Positions 58,683-64,000 of a stretch of DNA of 64,000 nucleotides are shown in pieces (position 1 is the stretch's first letter; every line of letters begins with the position of its first letter). The DNA is from Stenotrophomonas rhizophila (GTDB lineage Bacteria > Pseudomonadota > Gammaproteobacteria > Xanthomonadales > Xanthomonadaceae), in NCBI RefSeq assembly GCF_003651185.1, contig NZ_RCDC01000004.1:978659-1042658 (forward strand), written 5' to 3'. Both the position numbers and the translations under genes were made by a program. The notes below the pieces were generated by a model. The model saw only the letters and a list, made by a program, of their open reading frames with translations, was not told where the DNA came from and did no database searches.

Positions 58683-58840
58683 GAGCGGTGTCTCCTGCGG
58701 CGACTGCAGCGATAGTGCGCAGCCGGCCGCCATGATCGCGTGAAGCCTGAACAGGGGCAAGCAGCGACGTGCTGCGTCACATCCCGCCCTAAAGCCCGGC
58801 GTCCTCCGGCCGATACCGGAGTCGGACAGGGCGTGAAAGC

Positions 58841-58856
58841 TGGCATGGCTTTTGCG
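58841..58856 (+). promoter_or_regulatory. Sigma-54-type promoter
   Basis: TGGCATGGCTTTTGCG matches the -24/-12 consensus TGGCACG-N4-TTGCW with only the C-to-T at position 6 and the last base off. GG and GC are separated by exactly ten bases. It lies 39 bases upstream of the small gene at 58895 with a good ribosome binding site between them. A CTCCGG palindrome at 58804-58821 could be part of an upstream site. Confidence 0.7.
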
Positions 58857-58894
58857 AAGACCTGCCTGTACGCACCCGCTTTCCGGAGGTCCGC

Positions 58895-59074
58895 ATGGAC
58901 AACACCGCACCTGCCCCCGCCCCCCACGGCGACGCCGACACCTCCCTGCTGGAAGGCTTGTTCCAGTTGGCCGTGAACGGCCAGACCCAGGGTTGGGAAT
59001 TCGACCAGATCGACAACGAGGTCTATTCCCGCCTGCTCAGCACCTATGGCGTAGACGGCAAGAAGGCTGCCTGA
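58895..59074 (+). CDS. Unrecognised 59-residue protein
   Basis: The short gene starts with ATG after CCGGAGGTCCGC, a strong ribosome binding site, and ends TGA at 59072-59074. The product is soluble and acidic, with a Pro-Ala-rich N-terminus (about 5-12), then SLLEGLFQLAVNG, a tryptophan-containing GWEFDQIDNEVYSRLL stretch and a basic KKAA end. No family comes to mind. A sigma-54-type promoter precedes it, and repeats follow it. The match of promoter, ribosome binding site and reading frame supports a real gene. Confidence 0.7.
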   Translation: MDNTAPAPAPHGDADTSLLEGLFQLAVNGQTQGWEFDQIDNEVYSRLLSTYGVDGKKAA

Positions 59075-59106
59075 CGGCTGAGACGCTCACGCCTGACGGT
59101 TACCGG

Positions 59107-59175
59107 GCTCACGACCAACGGTCGTGAGCTACCCGCGCCAGGTACCACGTTGCAGGTACCGACCGTTGGTCGGTA
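59107..59175. repeat. Pair of SMAG-type hairpins
   Basis: GCTCACGACC-AAC-GGTCGTGAGC (59107-59129, ending in GTAG on the minus strand) and TACCGACC-GTT-GGTCGGTA (59157-59175) lie between the 59-residue gene and the rhomboid gene. Confidence 0.75.
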
Positions 59176-59184
59176 GGCCCGGAC

Positions 59185-59808
59185 TCAACCGCCGAGGCGG
59201 AAGGTCGGGTTGCTCAGCTCACGCAGGAAGTGGCTGAAGATGCTCGGCTGCATGGCCAGCATGAACAGCACACCGAAGGCCGCACCGGCCAGATGCGCGC
59301 TGTGGTTGATGCGATCGCCGCCGCGGCGGTCCATCCAGATGCTGTAGCCCACGTAGAACACCGCATAGATGATCGCCGGGGCCGGAATGAACAGCACCAG
59401 GATGATCGACCACGGCTTGATCAGGATGAAGGCGAACAACACCGCCGACACCGCGCCCGATGCCCCCAGGCTGAGGTAGTTGGGGTTCTTCTGGTTCTTC
59501 AGATAGCTCGGCAGGATCGACACCAGCAATGCACCCAGATAGAACGCCGGATAGGTCAGGTAGCTGCCGCTCAACTGCAGCATCACCTGTTCGATGAAGC
59601 CGCCGAAGAAGAACAGCGTGATCATGTTGAACGCCAGGTGCGACAGATCGGCGTGGATGAACCCGTACGTGATCAGGCGATCGTACTGACGGTTGCGGTC
59701 CACCGCCGGCGGCCACAGGATCAGGCGGTCGGCGAGCGCACGGTTCTTGAACGCCATCCACGACACGATGACGGTGATGGCGATCAGCAGCAGGTTGACT
59801 GGGGTCAT
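59185..59808 (-). CDS. Rhomboid family intramembrane serine protease
   Basis: The 207-residue protein has about six transmembrane segments and the catalytic pair Ser118 in LGASGAVSAV and His172 in NHSAHLAGAAFG. Other rhomboid marks are TYGFIHADLSHLAFNM, with the conserved HxxxHxxxN. It would cut transmembrane proteins in the membrane plane; the substrate is unknown. It starts 7 bases after the POT transporter stop, so the two are one operon. Confidence 0.94.
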   Translation of the reverse strand: MTPVNLLLIAITVIVSWMAFKNRALADRLILWPPAVDRNRQYDRLITYGFIHADLSHLAFNMITLFFFGGFIEQVMLQLSGSYLTYPAFYLGALLVSILPSYLKNQKNPNYLSLGASGAVSAVLFAFILIKPWSIILVLFIPAPAIIYAVFYVGYSIWMDRRGGDRINHSAHLAGAAFGVLFMLAMQPSIFSHFLRELSNPTFRLGG

Positions 59809-59815
59809 GTCAGGC

Positions 59816-61378
59816 TCAGGCGGTGCGGTAGTTGTCGACCATACGATAGCGCTTGGCATACCAACCGAAGGCCAACGCCGCCAGGAACGCAAAGCCGGCG
59901 AAGAAGAACATCAGGAACGCCGCCTCGCTCAAGCCGGTACTGGCGATCTGGTGGGTCACCGTATCGTTGCGCACCGCCGCGTTGGACAGCAGCACCCACA
60001 GGTTGCCGATGGTGGTGGTCAGGTTCCAGAAGCTCATCACCACGCCCTTCATCGCCTGCGGCGCCTGGCTGTAGGCGAACTCCAGGCCGGTGGCCGAGAC
60101 CAGCACCTCACCGAAGGTGAGCAGCGCGTAGGGCAGCATCTGCCAGAAGATGGACATGACGTTGCCGCCATCCATCATCACCTGGATGCCACCAACCACG
60201 ATCCAGGCCAGGCCGCTGAAGGCGATACCGGCGGTCATCCGGCGCAGCGCGGTCGGCTCGAAGCCGAAGCGGCGCAGCATCGGGTACAGCACCAGGTTGT
60301 TGAACGGGATGAGGATCATCACCAGCAGCGGGTTCAGCGCCTGCATCTGCGAGGCGGTGAACCAGCTCGGCATGGCCATCTGCTGGCCCTGCAACACCCA
60401 GGTCGAGGCCTTCTGGTCGAACAGCGAGAAGAACGGCGTGGTCAGCGCGAAGATCACCAGCACGCGCAGCACCGAGCGCACACCTTCCACGGCCTCGGCC
60501 GGATGCACTGCACGGGCGCGGTCCAGCTGGATCCAGGTGCCGCCACCGATACCGGCCAGCAGCAGGACCAGCGCGATGCACAGGCAGATCACGATGCCCA
60601 GGCTGCCCACCAGCCCCATCGAGGCCACCGCCAGCACCGCACCGAGGATCGCCAGCGTACGCCCCGGACGGCCCTTGCCCGGCACCTGCGCCGACAGCGC
60701 GGTGCGCACCACGTTGCCGAACGAATGCGGGTCCTTCGGCGGCAGCGACACCAGCACATAGCGCTTGCGGCCCATCCAGAACACGAAGGTGGCCACGAAC
60801 ATCAGGATGCCCGGGATGCCGAAGGCCCACGACGGGCCCAGGTTCTTCAGTGCCAGCGGGATCAGCAGCGAGGCGAACAGCGAGCCGAAGTTGATGATCC
60901 AGTAGAAGGCATCGAACACGAGCTTGGCCAGATGCTTGTTGCTCTGGTCGAACTGATCACCCATGAACGAGGCCACCAGCGGCTTGATGCCACCGGCGCC
61001 CAGCGCGATCAGGCCCAGGCCGACGAAGAAGCCCTGGCGGCTGTCCTCGAAGATGGCCAGGCAGGCGTGGCCGGCGCAGTAAATGAGGCTGAACCACAGG
61101 ATGGTGTGGTACTTGCCGAAAAACTTGTCGGCCAGCCAGCCACCAAGCAGCGGGAAGAAATACACGCCGATCATGAAGCTGTGCATGATGTCCTTGGCCT
61201 CGCCGGCACGGCCATCGGCGGTGATCTCCTGCAGCAGCAGCGAGGTGATCAGGAACTGCACCAGGATGTTGCGCATCCCATAGAAGCTGAAGCGTTCGCA
61301 GGCCTCATTGCCGATGATGTAGGGAATCTGGCGCGGCATCTTTCCTTTGCCTGCGCTGGCGGCTGCGATATTGCTCAT
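59816..61378 (-). CDS. POT family proton-dependent oligopeptide transporter
   Basis: The 520-residue carrier begins with NEACERFSFYGMRNILVQF, the ExxERFxYYG motif of POT/PTR transporters, in the first helix, and has about 12-14 hydrophobic segments. It imports di- and tripeptides with protons. AGGACAGCC precedes the ATG at 61378. The rhomboid gene follows after 7 bases. Confidence 0.94.
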   Translation of the reverse strand: MSNIAAASAGKGKMPRQIPYIIGNEACERFSFYGMRNILVQFLITSLLLQEITADGRAGEAKDIMHSFMIGVYFFPLLGGWLADKFFGKYHTILWFSLIYCAGHACLAIFEDSRQGFFVGLGLIALGAGGIKPLVASFMGDQFDQSNKHLAKLVFDAFYWIINFGSLFASLLIPLALKNLGPSWAFGIPGILMFVATFVFWMGRKRYVLVSLPPKDPHSFGNVVRTALSAQVPGKGRPGRTLAILGAVLAVASMGLVGSLGIVICLCIALVLLLAGIGGGTWIQLDRARAVHPAEAVEGVRSVLRVLVIFALTTPFFSLFDQKASTWVLQGQQMAMPSWFTASQMQALNPLLVMILIPFNNLVLYPMLRRFGFEPTALRRMTAGIAFSGLAWIVVGGIQVMMDGGNVMSIFWQMLPYALLTFGEVLVSATGLEFAYSQAPQAMKGVVMSFWNLTTTIGNLWVLLSNAAVRNDTVTHQIASTGLSEAAFLMFFFAGFAFLAALAFGWYAKRYRMVDNYRTA

Positions 61379-61555
61379 CCTGTGGGGCTGTCCTGCAAAC
61401 ACGAAAGGACCAAGATTACCGGAAGCCCCTACCCCAGCGCACGCTGCACAGCTGCATGACAGGCGGCGCCGGACATGGCAGGCAGGCCGAAAACGGCCGC
61501 GCGGGATGGCACCCATGTCACGGATCGTCGACGGCGGAAGCGTAAACTTATCGTT

Positions 61556-62404
61556 ATGCGCACGCACATCACTGGTGGGACCCGACGTTGGACAGGCTGG
61601 ATCCTGCTGCTGTTGCTGGCGGCCCCCGCCGCAGGCGCGCACGCACGCCAGGCCGAGGATGCCCTGCCCTCGCTGAAGATCGCCACGCTGGAACTGCCGA
61701 CGCAGGACGATGCGCAGTGGCAGCAACGGCGGGACCAGGTGCTGCAGCTGCTCGAATCCATGCAGCCGGACGTGATCGCGGTGCAGCGCGTGCTGCAGAC
61801 CCAGGGGCGTAACCCGGCCTGCTGGCTGGCCAGCCGTCTGCGCTACAGCTGCGATTTCGTCACCGCCGATCCGCCCAGCCAGCCGTTGCGCCATGGCAGC
61901 GCGATGCTGACCCGGTTGCCGGTCACCGACGACGCCGTCACCCTGCTGCACCCGCCCGGGCAGTTCAGCGCCGCCGGCATGGTGCGGATCAAGCTGCGCG
62001 AAGAGCTGATCAACATCTACGTGGCCCGGCTGCGGCCGGAGCCGGACGACGCGCAGATCCGCCGGCACCAGACCAGCGACCTGATGACCTGGATCGGCGC
62101 GACCGCCGAGGGCCTGCCCTCGCTGATCGCCGGCGATTTCTCCGCCGAGATCACCGAACTGGTGGGCAGCACGCCGGGCTTCCAGCCGGCCCGCAAGAAC
62201 CCCGGCGAACGCGTGGATCCGCCCTCACTGGCCGGCGCGGCACGTGGGCACGGCCTGGACGTGCTGTTCCAGGTGAAGTATTTCGGCGGCATCCGCCAGG
62301 ACAGCATCAAGCTGCCGGCCAGCGAAAGTGACCCCGCCACGATGCGTCTGGGCACCATGGCGACCCTGCGCCTGCAGACGCCGGAGAGCACCAGCGCGCC
62401 CTGA
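61556..62404 (+). CDS. Exported EEP-fold protein, probably catalytically inactive
   Basis: The 282-residue protein has a signal peptide (about 12-31) and an endonuclease/exonuclease/phosphatase fold recognisable from DVIAVQRVLQTQG, GSAMLTRLPV and LIAGDFSAEI. The usual catalytic residues are changed: the metal-binding Glu of the QE motif is Arg78, the His of the VHL strand is Ala158, the Asn of GDFN is Ser196, and the closing SDH is SESDP (256-260). It would be an exported pseudoenzyme, perhaps a binding or scaffold protein. The ATG has a weak ribosome binding site. Confidence 0.75.
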   Translation: MRTHITGGTRRWTGWILLLLLAAPAAGAHARQAEDALPSLKIATLELPTQDDAQWQQRRDQVLQLLESMQPDVIAVQRVLQTQGRNPACWLASRLRYSCDFVTADPPSQPLRHGSAMLTRLPVTDDAVTLLHPPGQFSAAGMVRIKLREELINIYVARLRPEPDDAQIRRHQTSDLMTWIGATAEGLPSLIAGDFSAEITELVGSTPGFQPARKNPGERVDPPSLAGAARGHGLDVLFQVKYFGGIRQDSIKLPASESDPATMRLGTMATLRLQTPESTSAP

Positions 62405-62432
62405 TGTCGCAGGGCTCCCGGCGGCGCAACGA

Positions 62433-62468
62433 AGAACGGCCAGGCATCGCTGCCTGGCCGTTCTCGTT
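62433..62468. terminator. Bidirectional rho-independent terminator
   Basis: A perfect 14-bp stem (AGAACGGCCAGGCA) with loop TCGC, followed by CGTTT, separates the convergent EEP and sodA genes. Confidence 0.88.
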
Positions 62469-62485
62469 TCAGGTGACCCTGCCGA

Positions 62486-63097
62486 TCAGGCAATGGCGTC
62501 CTGGTAACGACGCTCGACTTCATTCCAGTCGACGACGTTGAAGAACGCGCCGATGTATTCCGGGCGACGGTTCTGGTACTTCAGGTAGTACGCGTGCTCC
62601 CACACGTCCAGGGCCAGGATCGGCGTGTTGCCGTCCATCAGCGGGCTGTCCTGGTTGGCGCTGCTTTCCACCACGACCTTCTTGTCCGGGGTGACGCTCA
62701 GCCAGGCCCAGCCGCTGCCGAAGCGGGTCAGTGCGGCCTTGGTGAAGGCTTCCTTGAACTTCTCCAGGCCGCCCAGCTGCGAATCGATGGCCTTGGCCAC
62801 GTCGCCCACCGGTGCACCGCCGCCGTTGGGCGACATCACGGTCCAGAACAGGGTGTGGTTGGCATGGCCGCCGCCGTTGTTGCGCACGACGCCCTGCAGG
62901 TTTTCCGGAAGCGACTTGGTCTTCTTGACCAGTTCTTCCACCGGCAGATCGGCGAACTCGGTGCCTTCCAGCGCGGCGTTGACGTTGTTGATGTACGTCT
63001 GGTGATGCTTGGTGTGGTGGATTTCCATCGTCGCTGCGTCGATATGCGGCTCGAGCGCGTCGTAGGCGTAGGACAGCTTGGGGAGGGTATAGGCCAT
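62486..63097 (-). CDS. sodA: Superoxide dismutase, manganese type
   Basis: The 203-residue enzyme has the metal ligands in [23 protein letters not shown] and [19 protein letters not shown]. The NQDSP motif, with Gln at the position typical of MnSOD, and GHANHTLFW with Gly before the motif point to the manganese rather than the iron form. CCAGGAGAACCAC precedes the ATG at 63097. It removes superoxide in the cytoplasm. Confidence 0.94.
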   Translation of the reverse strand: MAYTLPKLSYAYDALEPHIDAATMEIHHTKHHQTYINNVNAALEGTEFADLPVEELVKKTKSLPENLQGVVRNNGGGHANHTLFWTVMSPNGGGAPVGDVAKAIDSQLGGLEKFKEAFTKAALTRFGSGWAWLSVTPDKKVVVESSANQDSPLMDGNTPILALDVWEHAYYLKYQNRRPEYIGAFFNVVDWNEVERRYQDAIA

Positions 63098-63365
63098 GTG
63101 GTTCTCCTGGTAGCTCACTCACCCGGCAAAGACCGGGCGTTGCGGAGTCGATGATGGGGATGGCCGATAAGCTTACCAAGGGCCATGTAAAGGAAACTTC
63201 GTCCTGTGCGGTCGGTCGCGTGTCCGGATCGTGACGCGACAGTGACGGTGCACGCCGGGCGAGGTGGGCTCCCTCGCAGCGCAGCACGCCTGTTCGGCTG
63301 GGCCTCACCGTGCGGGGCGATGATCGCAGTAGAGTAGTCGCCTCGCCCATCGCCCTTGGCCCCTC

Positions 63366-63839
63366 ATGCGCAAGCCACTGCTGTTGTTGATCGCCATCGT
63401 GCTGCTGGTGGGCGGCCTGGCCGCCATCAAGCTGGCCCAACGCCCGCCCGCTCCGCAGTTCGCGCCATCGCTGACGCAACCGGATGCCGCGCCGCCCGCC
63501 AGTGCCGCGACGTCATCACCGGCATCGGCCAAGGCAGCGCGCGATCCCCTGCCCCCGTTCCTGCCCGCCGAGGCGCGCGACACCATCGCACTGATCCAGC
63601 GCGGCGGCCCGTACCCGCACCGGCAGGACGGCAGCATTTTCAGCAACCGCGAACAGCGCCTGCCGCAGCGGCCGCGCGGCTATTACCACGAATACACGGT
63701 GGACACGCCCGGCGCCGGCAATCGCGGTGCGCGGCGCATCGTCACCGGCGGCACACCCCCTACTGGCTGGTTCTACACCGATGATCACTATGAAACGTTC
63801 CGCAGTTTCGACGTTCCACCTGCCGGGAGCTGGCAATGA
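63366..63839 (+). CDS. Exported guanyl-specific ribonuclease (RNase Sa / N1 family)
   Basis: The 157-residue protein has an N-terminal membrane segment (about 4-22), a Pro-Ala-rich linker (25-60), and a ribonuclease domain with the catalytic set Glu109 in YYHEYTV, Arg124 in ARRIV and His141 in YTDDHYETF. Spacing agrees with RNase Sa. It is likely secreted or membrane-tethered. The next gene, overlapping by ATGA, encodes a barstar-type inhibitor that protects the producer. Confidence 0.9.
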   Translation: MRKPLLLLIAIVLLVGGLAAIKLAQRPPAPQFAPSLTQPDAAPPASAATSSPASAKAARDPLPPFLPAEARDTIALIQRGGPYPHRQDGSIFSNREQRLPQRPRGYYHEYTVDTPGAGNRGARRIVTGGTPPTGWFYTDDHYETFRSFDVPPAGSWQ

Positions 63840-64000
63840 CGCATGACGGATTCGAGTTGGGCCTGCACGACATCAACAATGCCGGTATCTATGCGATCGG
63901 CAACGATGATGTCGCCCCCTTGTCGGCCGCGATGCGCGATGCCGGCCTGCGCGTGATCCAGATCGATCTGGACGGCTGCCACGACAAACGCACGCTGCTG
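63836..64000 (+). CDS. Barstar-type RNase inhibitor, N-terminal part
   Basis: 55 codons are visible before the window ends. The start overlaps the RNase stop (ATGA), so the two are translationally coupled. The segment GIYAIGNDDVAPLSAAMRDAG, then VIQIDLDGCHDKRTLL, matches the N-terminal half of barstar (YAxG, IDLxG..DK..LL). It would bind the RNase in the cytoplasm and block its active site. Confidence 0.85.
   Translation, partial: MTHDGFELGLHDINNAGIYAIGNDDVAPLSAAMRDAGLRVIQIDLDGCHDKRTLL

Overview
The window is chromosomal DNA of a gammaproteobacterium of the Lysobacterales (Xanthomonadaceae), most likely Stenotrophomonas. The evidence is the high GC content, proteins that read as xanthomonad versions (RoxA-type cupin, YtrA-type GntR operon, Mn-SOD, POT transporter), and many short GTAG-starting palindromes between genes that match what I remember as the SMAG repeats of S. 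maltophilia. No rRNA, tRNA, CRISPR array, insertion sequence or prophage is visible. Most genes are core housekeeping functions, with small accessory and regulatory modules between them.

Layout. 1-9.2 kb: the 3' end of metH, an MFS transporter, an exported amidohydrolase, an O-acyltransferase of the acyltransferase-3/SGNH type, then a leftward run of ugd, slyX and a DUF2058 gene, an exported FKBP isomerase and an exported glutathione peroxidase. 9.6-14.3 kb: a rightward, probably self-repressed operon (small secreted protein, YtrA-type GntR repressor, ABC ATPase, permease, GSGD-repeat exported protein, DUF2884-type lipoprotein), followed by a second related lipoprotein. 14.4-27.1 kb: fumC, a CNNM/CBS membrane protein, purB, roxA, a GNAT fusion and the 2-oxoglutarate dehydrogenase operon sucA-sucB-lpdA. 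27.1-35.8 kb: a small membrane protein between repeat pairs, dnaB with DnaA-box-like repeats in its leader, an FMN reductase, an unusual pair of a fused 2-oxoacid dehydrogenase E1 and an AsnB-type amidotransferase, a GNAT enzyme and a glycine-zipper protein.

35.9-47.0 kb: TatD, a DHA2 exporter with a divergent LysR regulator, tcdA, a membrane-anchored CxxCH protein, a 17-kDa-antigen-type lipoprotein, a cold shock protein, phospholipase A with ArsC, a cysteine-rich lipoprotein, a sterol-desaturase-type membrane protein, GST and LysE. 47.1-53.7 kb: class I fumarase, an ECF41 sigma factor with its carboxymuconolactone-decarboxylase partner and two matching promoters, an ABC exporter, ferredoxin-NADP reductase behind an AT-rich palindrome, and a second glutathione peroxidase. 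53.7-64 kb: a repeat-dense spacer, the peptidase dcp, cfa, a DUF3298 lipoprotein, an overlooked 59-residue gene behind a sigma-54-type promoter, a rhomboid protease with a POT transporter, an exported EEP-fold protein whose catalytic residues look lost, sodA, and an RNase Sa-type ribonuclease with the start of its barstar-type inhibitor.

Three themes link the genes. The TCA cycle is represented by sucAB-lpdA and by both fumarase classes. Oxidative-stress defence is represented by two glutathione peroxidases, SodA, Fpr and the AhpD-like partner of ECF41. Envelope functions dominate the rest. The strongest regulatory signals I can read directly are the YtrA operator, the two ECF41 promoters, the sigma-54-type promoter, the phased DnaA boxes and the fpr palindrome. 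No large unknown defence or mobile system is visible. The least explained coding loci are the E1-AsnB pair, the 59-residue gene and the apparent EEP pseudoenzyme.
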